Shown piece by piece: positions 57,411 to 64,000 of a DNA stretch of 64,000 nt. Source of the DNA: Methylocella tundrae (GTDB lineage Bacteria; Pseudomonadota; Alphaproteobacteria; Rhizobiales; Beijerinckiaceae). Below the pieces are notes generated by a model. It saw only the letters and a list, made by a program, of their open reading frames with translations, was not told where the DNA came from and made no database searches. The translations under genes were made by a program, and so were the position numbers. The stretch is taken from NCBI RefSeq assembly GCF_901905185.1, contig NZ_CABFMQ020000079.1, positions 1 through 64,000 on the forward strand, written 5' to 3'. Within the stretch, counting starts at the first letter, position 1, and every line of letters starts with the position of its first letter.

Positions 57411-58031
57411 CTATGTGCCTGGGTGTGCCAGCGGTGAATAAGACCCGCTTTTAGAGAATGATTTTGGTTTCTCGCCATTGTCTGAGTGTTCGAGATACAT
57501 GAACAGAAATTGTGCCGAAGTGACGAATTTCTCCCGAGGGGTATCCAAATCCCTGATCGCTTGCTGCCCACTCGGCGGCCCCATTGGATGCCATCGTTGC
57601 GGGAGCCAAAGAAATCCACATGCTTGAGCTATGTGTTTGTCTGTGAATTTTGTATCGGCCTTTGCGTGAGCAAAGGCGTTGCGAATGCCCTTGAGTAAAT
57701 TAAGCTCGTCTCGGATGTGTTTTTCGTAAATTCCCAGTGCATAAGCTAATCGGATTTTGGCGGCGAATGTTGGGATAGGGGCGATCTCTTCATCCTCAAA
57801 CATTCTGGCGCATCCGTCTCGATCCAAGACAAAATGCGTTGAAATCGCGATTTCTAGCGCTTGTTCCACGGCGGCTCCCAAGACAAGAGCCACGGTAGCG
57901 TCAGCCGTCTTCGGACTGGCCAGATCTATCAATGTCTTCCACAATTCTGTAGGATCTGGTCTATCGCGAGTGGCGCGAGTCAGGGCGCGAAGTGCTGATT
58001 CCAACGGAGATCGCGTACCCTTTGAACCCAT
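57411..58031 (-). CDS. MltR-like / HEPN-related hypothetical protein
   Basis: A 206-residue protein resembling the mannitol-repressor (MltR) family: ALVLGAAVEQALEIAI, then FAAKIRLAYALGIYEKHIRDELNLLKGIRNAFAHAK. The R-N-A-F-A-H segment is an R-x4-H motif like that of HEPN domains, to which MltR-type folds may be related. The C-terminal 60 residues are not recognised. It lies in a less GC-rich insert between ilvA and the phosphotransacetylase gene. There is no mannitol gene nearby, so the family name should not be read as function. ATG at 58031. Confidence 0.65.
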   Translation of the reverse strand: MGSKGTRSPLESALRALTRATRDRPDPTELWKTLIDLASPKTADATVALVLGAAVEQALEIAISTHFVLDRDGCARMFEDEEIAPIPTFAAKIRLAYALGIYEKHIRDELNLLKGIRNAFAHAKADTKFTDKHIAQACGFLWLPQRWHPMGPPSGQQAIRDLDTPREKFVTSAQFLFMYLEHSDNGEKPKSFSKSGSYSPLAHPGT

Positions 58032-58186
58032 CTGACGACCCCAATAGCGAAGAAGAAGTCGCCCGCGGCCGCGACAAGCTAGCGAAGCGCATGCTAAACA
58101 CGCCGCCGCAACCGCTGAAACCGAAGGGCGACGCGAGTCAGAAAAAGCGAGGGCGTCTTAAAAATCAAGTGGGGAAAGACGGCTAA
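57992..58186 (+). CDS. Possible small basic protein divergent from the MltR-like gene
   Basis: A 64-codon frame with a proline- and lysine-rich C-terminus (PPQPLKPKGDASQKKRGRL). The 5' 40 bp overlap the divergent MltR-like gene, and there is no clear ribosome site, so an internal start or no gene at all is possible. Composition of the peptide is plausible for a real small cytosolic protein. No family is recognised. Confidence 0.3.
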   Translation: MLIPTEIAYPLNPSDDPNSEEEVARGRDKLAKRMLNTPPQPLKPKGDASQKKRGRLKNQVGKDG

Positions 58187-58196
58187 CATTGTTGGG

Positions 58197-58811
58197 TCAG
58201 TTAAGGTCGGGGACCAAGAAAAAGCCTGGGGTGCCGTGCCGCAGCGAAAAGTGTGCTGTTTGCGTGCCTTGCCATCGGATAACAGGCCACGTGTAAGTTG
58301 CTGTGATGCTTATGTCCGGTACTTGGATGTTATCGCTTTCCACCGCGCAATTTCTGGTGACCTGGACTCCGGGCGGCAACACCCGAACGGGAAGCATCGT
58401 CGCCATAGAGAGCTTTAAGTGCCCGATATGAATTGCGCCTCCTCCGCCAAAACCGCATCCGAAATGAACATCGTACACCGGAACGTGGCCCCGATTGGTA
58501 ATAAGAAATTGGGTCGCGACCGGCTGCGATGGGTCGAGATTGACGCTTGGTTCTATAGATATTTGAGGCGACAGAAGGAACCAAGCGCTAGTCAGCGTTA
58601 GGATAGGACCGGCGAATGCCCAGAACTCTTTCCAGAACCACATTATGGGGAACCCGGCTCGTGGTTTTTCCGATCTTGTTGGTTCTGGTTGTGTGGCTTC
58701 AATTTGCTTGGGCGTGGTTGATGCAGGCGGTTGGCTGGTCGATTTAGGCGTATTTCCTCCAGCCGCCCTCCCTTTCGTGTTTCTACGTTTCTTCACTTCG
58801 TTTCTCGCCAC
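58197..58811 (-). CDS. Hypothetical membrane-anchored protein
   Basis: A 204-residue protein with a basic, Thr/Pro/Ser-rich head (about 50 residues), one membrane helix (FWAFAGPILTLTSAWFLL) and an extracytoplasmic beta-rich domain of about 120 residues containing FLITNRGHVPVYDVHFGCGFGGGG. No family is recognised. The upstream start is GTG at 58811 with a weak ribosome site. It follows the small insert's pattern of lower GC. It might form a unit with the MltR-like gene, which lies downstream on the same strand, but 165 bp separate them. Confidence 0.6.
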   Translation of the reverse strand: MARNEVKKRRNTKGRAAGGNTPKSTSQPPASTTPKQIEATQPEPTRSEKPRAGFPIMWFWKEFWAFAGPILTLTSAWFLLSPQISIEPSVNLDPSQPVATQFLITNRGHVPVYDVHFGCGFGGGGAIHIGHLKLSMATMLPVRVLPPGVQVTRNCAVESDNIQVPDISITATYTWPVIRWQGTQTAHFSLRHGTPGFFLVPDLN

Positions 58812-59057
58812 CGCTTAAATGCCGCGCCTTTTGCTTAAGCGTGCGCGGCTCTATCAGGCTGTCGATACATAAGCCGATTGCCTTCGAGGCCCACCAGCGC
58901 TTTGGCGCCGCGCTCTGCATCCACAACACCGAGGCCGGAGCGATTGTTATAACGGAACTAAAATTCGGCAAGGTAGCGATGCAAGTGGGCTTCACTTACT
59001 GCGTGATAACCAGAAAAAGTCCTTTCTACTGTAAACGGTAGAGAAACTGAGCTGGTG

Positions 59058-59210
59058 ATGAGTTTCGGTAGTCCGGAACGCAGGAGAGCTAAGGAGGAAC
59101 TGAAGAGAAAATACTTAGAAGAGTTTCAGAATAAATCTGACTATACAAAGGATGAGCTAAAGGAAATTAACAAGTTAGTTAAGTTGATAAACTCGAGGCT
59201 CGCGCAGTAA
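59058..59210 (+). CDS. Possible 50-residue AT-rich small protein
   Basis: A 51-codon frame from ATG to TAA encoding a highly charged helical peptide (SPERRRAKEELKRKYLEEF, then KDELKEINKLVKLINSRL). Codons such as TTA, AAA, AGA and ATA contrast with the GC-rich surroundings. No strong ribosome site is seen. The amphipathic Lys/Glu/Leu pattern looks like a real coiled coil rather than noise. It would be foreign, perhaps phage-derived, DNA. Confidence 0.4.
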   Translation: MSFGSPERRRAKEELKRKYLEEFQNKSDYTKDELKEINKLVKLINSRLAQ

Positions 59211-59250
59211 CCTCTGCCGCTCGCCGACACTTTCACAGGCCGTTTCGTCG

Positions 59251-60672
59251 TCATACGGAGCCAATGTCGTTCGCCGACTTTTTGCGATGGGCGATGAGCG
59301 CGGCGACGGCGCAGGAGGCGATGCGGGTCCGCTCCGAATCGGCGCGGCTCGTGAGGATGATCGGAACCCGCGCGCCGAGAACGATGCCGGCGGCGTCGGC
59401 GCCGCCGAGGAAGGTCAGTTGCTTGGCCAGCATATTGCCTGCCTCGAGATCGGGCGCAACCAGTATGTCCGCGCAGCCCGCCACACTGGAGACGATCCCT
59501 TTTTCGGCGGCCGCTTCGGGACTGATGGCGTTGTCGAAGGCGAGCGGCCCGTCGACGAACGCGCCCGTTATCTGTCCGCGCTCGGCCATCTTGCAAAGCG
59601 CGGCGGCGTCGACGGTTGACCGCAGCTTCGAATTGACCGTCTCGACGGCCGAAAGCACGGCGACCCGCGGCTTCTCGATGCCAATGATATGCGCGAGGTC
59701 GACGGCGTTTTGCACGATGTCGCGTTTCTGGTCGAGATCGGGCGCGATGTTCACCGCGGCGTCGGTCAAAAGAAGCGGGCGCGGATATCCCGGCGCGTCT
59801 ATGAGGTAGACGTGGCTGAGCCTGCGCCCTGTGCCAAGTCCGCTGTCGGGCGCCAGAACGGCGTGGAGCAATTCGTCGGTGTGCAGCGAGCCCTTCATCA
59901 GGAGGGCCGCTTCGCCGTCCCGCACCAGCGCCACGGCGGCGGCCGCGGCGGCGACGCTGTGCGGCGCGTCAACGAGCCGGAACGCCGAAATATCGACCTT
60001 GGCCGCCTCCGCCGCCTTCAGGATCTTGGCTTTGGGTCCGACCAGGATCGGCGTAATGAGGCCAGCATGAGCCGCCTCTACCGCCGCGCCGATCGCGTTG
60101 GCGTCGCAAGGGTGGGCCACCGCCGTCACAGCGGGCTCCAAGCCCTCCGTCGCGGCGAGGAGCGCGTGGAAGCGTTCATGCCGGCTGAGCCGCACATCGG
60201 GGAGTTCTATCCGCTGCCGGCGCACCTTTTCCGTCGGCGCACGCACGTGAGCGACGCCGCTGATGACAAGCTCGCCGTTCTGATTGAGGCAGCGGCAATC
60301 GAGAACCAGATTTCCTTTTTCCGGATGCCTTTCCGCGACGGTGACGGACGTCGTGATCGTGTCGCCAATGCTGACGGGCCGAAGGAAGCGCAGATCCTGA
60401 CCGAGATAGATCGTCCCCGGGCCCGGCAGCTCCGTGCCAAGGACGGTCGAGATCAGGCTCGCCCCCAGCATGCCATGCGCGATGATCCGATGAAACATAT
60501 CGGTCTTGGCGTAGGCAGGATCCATATGGGCCGGATTGACGTCGCCCGAAACGACCGCGAAGAGATCAATGTCCTGCTGCGTCACCGTGTGTGAGAGGCT
60601 GGCGCTGTCGCCGACCGCAAGCTCGTCGAAAGTGCGATTTTCGATCATCTGGGCGTCGGACGCGGAGGTCAT
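59251..60672 (-). CDS. Bifunctional MaoC-like enoyl-CoA hydratase / phosphate acetyl(butyryl)transferase
   Basis: A 473-residue fusion. Residues 10-150 are a MaoC/hot-dog hydratase with DIDLFAVVSGDVNPAHMDPAYAK and HGMLGASLIS, carrying the catalytic Asp and His. Residues 170-473 are a phosphate acetyl/butyryltransferase (PTA_PTB) domain with LLLTDAAVNIAPDLDQKRDIVQNAVDLA and VDGPLAFDNAISPEAA. The ATG at 60672 lies 7 bp after the phaC stop, so the two genes form an operon. The fusion could link crotonyl/3-hydroxybutyryl-CoA with acyl phosphates, and thus PHA turnover with acetate metabolism. An acetate kinase gene often follows such genes, but not here. Confidence 0.88.
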   Translation of the reverse strand: MTSASDAQMIENRTFDELAVGDSASLSHTVTQQDIDLFAVVSGDVNPAHMDPAYAKTDMFHRIIAHGMLGASLISTVLGTELPGPGTIYLGQDLRFLRPVSIGDTITTSVTVAERHPEKGNLVLDCRCLNQNGELVISGVAHVRAPTEKVRRQRIELPDVRLSRHERFHALLAATEGLEPAVTAVAHPCDANAIGAAVEAAHAGLITPILVGPKAKILKAAEAAKVDISAFRLVDAPHSVAAAAAAVALVRDGEAALLMKGSLHTDELLHAVLAPDSGLGTGRRLSHVYLIDAPGYPRPLLLTDAAVNIAPDLDQKRDIVQNAVDLAHIIGIEKPRVAVLSAVETVNSKLRSTVDAAALCKMAERGQITGAFVDGPLAFDNAISPEAAAEKGIVSSVAGCADILVAPDLEAGNMLAKQLTFLGGADAAGIVLGARVPIILTSRADSERTRIASCAVAALIAHRKKSANDIGSV

Positions 60673-60679
60673 CTGGGGC

Positions 60680-62446
60680 TCAATGTTCGAGAACGTATTG
60701 GCCCGGCGCGTCTTCGATCGCCGGGTAGCGCTTTGAACCTGTCGCCGGCGGCGCGATGCGCTCGCTGGAAAGAGAGTCGAGCCAGTTCCACCACGCCGGC
60801 CACCAGGAGCCCTCGCGGCGCTCCGCATCAGCCAGCCATTCATCCGGGCCGATGTAAAGCGCGCCGAGCGGGCGATGCCCGACGCGAAAATGCCGGTGCG
60901 GGTGGCCGGGCTCGCTGACGACCCCCGCATTGTGGCCGCCGGAGGTCAGCACGAATGTGAGGTCGGCGTCGTTCAGGAGATGAATCTTGTAGACTGAACG
61001 CCAGGGCGCGATGTGGTCCGTCTCCGTGCCGACGATGAACAATGGAACGCGGATGTCGCTGATCGCAATCGGCTTGCCGCCGACGGTGAAGCGGCCCTCG
61101 GCGAGCTCATTGTCCAGGAAAAGGCGGCGCAGATATTCGCCATGCATGCGGGCCGGCATGCGCGTGCCGTCCGCGTTCCAGGCCATGAGATCATTCGGAT
61201 GGTCGCGCTCCCCCATCAGGTAGATTTTGATCAAGCGCGACCAGATCAGATCGTTGGAGCGCAGCAGCCGGAAGGCCCCGGACATCTGGCGGCTGTCGAG
61301 GTAGCCTTGCGCCCGCATGACGTCGTCGAGAAAAGCCAGCTGATCCTCTGTGATGAACAGCTGTAGCTCGCCGGCCTCGGTAAAGTCCGTCTGCGCGCAG
61401 AACATTGTGACGCTCGCCAGCCGGTCGTCTCCGTCGCGCGCCATCGCCGCCGCGGCGATCGAAAGAATCGTGCCGCCGAGGCAATAGCCGCAGGCGTGGA
61501 CCTTGGCGTCCTGGCAAATGTCGCTCACGGCGTCGAGCGCCGCTATGACTCCCTTGGCGCGGTAATCGTCGAGCGTGGCGTTTCTGAATTCGGGGCCTGG
61601 ATTGCGCCAGGAAATGGCGAAGACAGTGTGCCCCTGCGCGACAAGATTGCGGATCAGCGAATTTTCCGGCGAAAGATCCAGAATATAATATTTCATGATC
61701 CAGGCCGGAACGATCAGCACCGGTTCGCGCCGGACCTCGGCCGTCGTCGGCGCGTATTGGATCAGTTCGATCAGATCGTTGCGAAACACGACCTTGCCCG
61801 GCGTCGCTGCGAGATCGCGCCCGATGCGGAGTTCGTCCGGGCCGCAGGGGCGCCCCGACACGGACTCTTGCAGATCGGTCAGAAGGTGGACGGCCCCGGC
61901 GACAAAGTTGCCGCCATTCGTGTCCTTCGTAGCCCGAATGACTTCCGGATTGATCCAGGGAAAGTTCGAGGGCGAGAACACGTCGACGAGCTGGCGCACC
62001 GCGAAGGATACGACGCGCTGATTGCCGCGGTCGACCCCGGCGGGCCCACTCGCCGCCATCGCCCACCATTCCTCGGCCAGCAGGAACGCGTTTGCGAACA
62101 TGTTGAAAGGCGGCTTGCGCCACGCAGCATCGCCAAAGCGATGATCCGTCGGCGGCGGAACGATCGAGGTCGCGCCGCCGTCCGCGAACGCGAGGCGCCG
62201 CCACTGATGCGCAGCCGCTCTTACAAGTTCCAGACGCCGCATCGGAGCGTTTGCGAGATGCGCGCCCCAGTCCATGAATGCGAGCCATGGCGCAACGAGG
62301 GACATGCCGCCCGATACGTTGCCTTCCGCCGCATGGAGAATGCCGTCGAGCTCTCTCGCTCCGAAAGCCGCCTCCTCCTGCAAAGCGGCAACTGGGCTCT
62401 GCGCCGGCGCAGCAGGCTGAAGCGGCCGGAAAAGCTCCTGGTTCAT
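60680..62446 (-). CDS. phaC: Class I poly(3-hydroxyalkanoate) synthase
   Basis: A 588-residue PHA synthase. The lipase-like box is GYCLGG with the catalytic cysteine; the aspartate lies in GTETDHIAPW and the histidine in SGGHNAGVV. NPWxK-type features appear as KPPFNMFANAFLLAEEW and LIVPAWIMKYYILDLSPENSLI. It polymerises 3-hydroxyacyl-CoA into storage granules. The gene heads a two-gene unit with the MaoC-phosphotransacetylase. A FixK-like regulator gene lies 111 bp upstream on the same strand. Confidence 0.93.
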   Translation of the reverse strand: MNQELFRPLQPAAPAQSPVAALQEEAAFGARELDGILHAAEGNVSGGMSLVAPWLAFMDWGAHLANAPMRRLELVRAAAHQWRRLAFADGGATSIVPPPTDHRFGDAAWRKPPFNMFANAFLLAEEWWAMAASGPAGVDRGNQRVVSFAVRQLVDVFSPSNFPWINPEVIRATKDTNGGNFVAGAVHLLTDLQESVSGRPCGPDELRIGRDLAATPGKVVFRNDLIELIQYAPTTAEVRREPVLIVPAWIMKYYILDLSPENSLIRNLVAQGHTVFAISWRNPGPEFRNATLDDYRAKGVIAALDAVSDICQDAKVHACGYCLGGTILSIAAAAMARDGDDRLASVTMFCAQTDFTEAGELQLFITEDQLAFLDDVMRAQGYLDSRQMSGAFRLLRSNDLIWSRLIKIYLMGERDHPNDLMAWNADGTRMPARMHGEYLRRLFLDNELAEGRFTVGGKPIAISDIRVPLFIVGTETDHIAPWRSVYKIHLLNDADLTFVLTSGGHNAGVVSEPGHPHRHFRVGHRPLGALYIGPDEWLADAERREGSWWPAWWNWLDSLSSERIAPPATGSKRYPAIEDAPGQYVLEH

Positions 62447-62557
62447 CGCGCAACCCGTTCGCTCTTGAGATTAACTTCGCACTTTGAGCGTAAAGCAAAA
62501 TTGTTGCAGCGCAAAGACAAGCCTGCGTGTGCGGCGTTGCGCCCCTGTTTGCGGGCG

Positions 62558-63259
62558 TTATGAACTGAGACGATGGAGCGCGATGCGATTCGTGATGCAG
62601 ATGCGGCGGGCCGACGGCAAAGAGATCAAGCCCTCGCGCTCGAGCTGGGACAGCGTCCGCGACACCGTCTCGATGGTCAGTCCCAGATAGTCCGCCATAT
62701 CCTGGCGCGCCATAGCGAGATCTATCGTTTGGCCCGCAGGCCCGCGGTCCGCCATGTCGATCAGAAAAGCGGCGACTTTCTGGGACGCGCTGCGCCGCCC
62801 GAGCACGAGAGAGTGCTCCTGGGCGCGCCGCAGGTTTTGCAGCGCATAGGAGAGAAACTGCCGCGCCGTCCAATCGTCGGCGGAGGCGATCGCGTCAAGA
62901 CCGCGCCAACGATAGGAGGCCACGGCGCATTCGCTGACCGCTTCGGCGGAAAGCCGATGCTCGGCGCCCGTCTCGAAACCGAACATGTCTCCTGGGAGAT
63001 AGAAAGCGTCGATCTGCCGACGGCCGTCGCTCCTGAACTTACAGGTCCGCACGACGCCGCTCACCACCTTGTAGAAAGAGACGTTGTCGCAGCCATCCGC
63101 GTAAATTTCGGCGTCGGGCAAAAAATGCAGCAGTTGCCCCGCCTGAGCGAAGCCGCCATCGCGCCTTTCGGCGGATGGGATCGCCCACGCGAGCCGCGAA
63201 GGAGCGGCGTGTACCGCCGCAAATCTGTGATCCGCAGAGATCGAAAGAGAGGCTGGCAT
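62558..63259 (-). CDS. Crp/Fnr-family regulator, FixK-like
   Basis: A 233-residue regulator. A cyclic-nucleotide-binding-type sensor domain (VSFYKVVSGVVRTCKFRSDGRRQIDAFYLPGDMFGFE) is followed by a dimer helix and a winged HTH (MARQDMADYLGLTIETVSRTLSQLEREGLI). The recognition helix, ETVSRTLSQLE, matches FixK/FNR specificity. The N-terminal cysteine cluster of FNR is absent, so oxygen is not sensed through an Fe-S cluster in this protein, as in FixK. It lies upstream of phaC and next to a FixJ-like receiver gene, suggesting oxygen- or redox-linked control of PHA metabolism. That link is inferred. Confidence 0.88.
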   Translation of the reverse strand: MPASLSISADHRFAAVHAAPSRLAWAIPSAERRDGGFAQAGQLLHFLPDAEIYADGCDNVSFYKVVSGVVRTCKFRSDGRRQIDAFYLPGDMFGFETGAEHRLSAEAVSECAVASYRWRGLDAIASADDWTARQFLSYALQNLRRAQEHSLVLGRRSASQKVAAFLIDMADRGPAGQTIDLAMARQDMADYLGLTIETVSRTLSQLEREGLISLPSARRICITNRIALHRLSS

Positions 63260-63704
63260 CGAGAGCTCCTGTCTTGAAAAAGACCGTGCGTCTCGTGTAG
63301 CGCCAAGCCGGCGGCGCGAATATCGGGTTTGGTCCTACGGGCTTCTACGTAGCGCCCGGCCTGGACGAAAGCCGGACGACTTTGGACGCAATCGCGCCGC
63401 GATCCCGTCAAAAGTCTCAAATTCGTCTCTCATCAATAAGTTAGAGCATGATGCCGTCCAAAACGGCTTCCGCTTTCGGGCTGGTGATCGAGCTAGAGCA
63501 TAATGCCGAAAAGTTGCAGACTTTTCGGGCCTACATCATGCGGTAAAACAAAGGCTTAAAGAGCGGAATGCGATTCCGCTTGAACGCATTCCGCTTTAGA
63601 GCATATTCCGATCAGACCGGTCGATCTGATCGGAATATGCTCAAGCTTTTGAATCTGGAGCGATTTCTGATCGATCGAATGACTCCATTCGATCGGAAAG
63701 CGCT
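63260..63704. other. Intergenic region with the largest repeat cluster
   Basis: The first 160 bp are the upstream region of the FixK-like gene; no clear FNR/FixK box was found by eye. From about 63442 on, the DNA consists of palindromic repeat modules that extend to the stop codon of the response-regulator gene. No protein gene is seen. Confidence 0.5.
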
Positions 63705-63707
63705 TTA
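63442..63707. repeat. Modular palindromic repeat cluster (modules A', A, B, C, D)
   Basis: A partial module opens TTAGAGCATGATGCCG (63441). Then follow module A (CGAAAAGTTGCAGACTTTTCG, about 63507-63527), module B (GAGCGGAATGCGATTCCGCT, 63560 on), module C (AGCATATTCCGATCAGA with its complement, 63599-63642) and module D (ATCGAATGACTCCATTCGAT, to 63707). C and D match 40.22-40.34 kb almost base for base; A and B match 41.13-41.27 kb inverted. The last triplet is the TAA stop of the adjacent gene. Confidence 0.8.
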
Positions 63708-64000
63708 GGGCGCGACCCCGTCGTCCTCGCCAAGGATGGTGAGGACGCTGTCGACCAGAGCATTGTCGAGCAAGGGCTTTTCGAGAACGAACTGGACGCC
63801 CGCGGCGCCGGCCCGCGCGCGAAGCCCCGCCGTCGCATGATTGGTGAGAAGGATCGCGGGCAGCCGTATGTTGCGCGCACGAAGACGCCTCAGCAATTCG
63901 AAGCCGTCCATATGCGGCATGCCATCGTCCAGGATGACGCAGCCGGCGCGAGGCAGATCGATGTCGGCCAGCAGTTCGACGCCGTCCCTGTGAGCATGCA
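63705..64000 (-). CDS. Single-domain FixJ/CheY-like response regulator (5' end beyond the window)
   Basis: The minus strand from 64000 to 63705 encodes the C-terminal 97 residues of a receiver domain. The phosphoacceptor aspartate is in CVILDDGMPHMDGFELL, the switch threonine in AILLTNHATA, and the conserved lysine in FVLEKPL. It ends soon after the last helix (LTILGEDDGVAP), so no output domain follows. The sequence is most like FixJ-type receivers. Its TAA stop is the end of a palindromic repeat. It lies 446 bp from the FixK-like gene on the same strand, which hints at a shared signalling circuit. Confidence 0.8.
   Translation of the reverse strand, partial: HAHRDGVELLADIDLPRAGCVILDDGMPHMDGFELLRRLRARNIRLPAILLTNHATAGLRARAGAAGVQFVLEKPLLDNALVDSVLTILGEDDGVAP

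Noticed and set aside
61191..62873. A 560-codon open frame on the minus strand
   Set aside because: It is another frame of phaC and the FixK-like gene, Arg/Ala-rich, with no recognisable domain.

Overview
The window looks like an alphaproteobacterial chromosome of the methylotrophic Beijerinckiaceae type, closest in character to Methylocella. The clues are a complete trimethylamine/TMAO/dimethylamine oxidation cluster (tmm, tdm, dmm-type genes), a SciP-type CtrA-pathway protein, a Rhodobacter-type PmtA, PHA synthesis, PEP carboxylase and interspersed palindromic repeats of the kind common in Rhizobiales. The genus is inferred from gene content, not from a database search.

Region 1 (1 to about 18,020) is accessory DNA. 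A reductase/MerR pair shares a MerR-type operator and is followed by a decayed TetR gene. Next comes a minus-strand operon running from 11,087 down to 1,844: an orphan Phd/YefM-like antitoxin, HsdR, HsdM, HsdS, a GHKL ATPase fused to a PD-(D/E)XK nuclease, a HEPN-like protein and a large protein with a degenerate nuclease motif. Several of these genes overlap. To the right are mobility genes on the plus strand: an HUH relaxase, a DUF1778/GNAT toxin-antitoxin pair with a textbook operator, a small conserved protein, and a PD-(D/E)XK nuclease gene coupled by an ATGA overlap to a large serine recombinase. The recombinase frame ends inside the antisense of a complete tRNA-Arg(CCG). About 240 bp further on is a 42-nt remnant of a second tRNA-Arg(CCG), which marks the likely junction with the host chromosome. 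The left end is outside the window.

Region 2 (18.4 to 28.4 kb) is core chromosome: two DUF465 proteins, pmtA, mnmA, sciP, yciB, an RMD1-family protein, a haloacid dehalogenase, and ilvB-ilvN-ilvC preceded by a promoter, a Leu-Leu-Ile-Val leader peptide and an attenuator.

Region 3 (28.7 to 40.8 kb) is a methylated-amine island. A LuxR-type regulator lies opposite an APC permease, a GcvT-like protein, tmm, tdm and three genes for a dimethylamine monooxygenase, followed by a truncated haemoglobin. Together these should convert trimethylamine to TMAO, dimethylamine and monomethylamine, releasing formaldehyde for C1 metabolism.

Region 4 (41.3 to 52.5 kb) holds sulfite dehydrogenase sorAB with a YeiH-type exporter, a DUF302 protein, an EmrAB-like efflux pair, a DUF2188 protein, an AcuI-type reductase, a tautomerase and a divergent EF-G paralogue. 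Region 5 (52.8 to 64 kb) holds ppc, ilvA, a short compositionally distinct insert (57.2 to 59.2 kb), a phaC/MaoC-phosphotransacetylase operon, a FixK-like regulator and the end of a response-regulator gene.

A modular family of palindromic repeats recurs at 21.9, 22.8, 40.2, 41.1 and 63.4 to 63.7 kb. In four cases the neighbouring gene's stop codon is the first triplet of the repeat.
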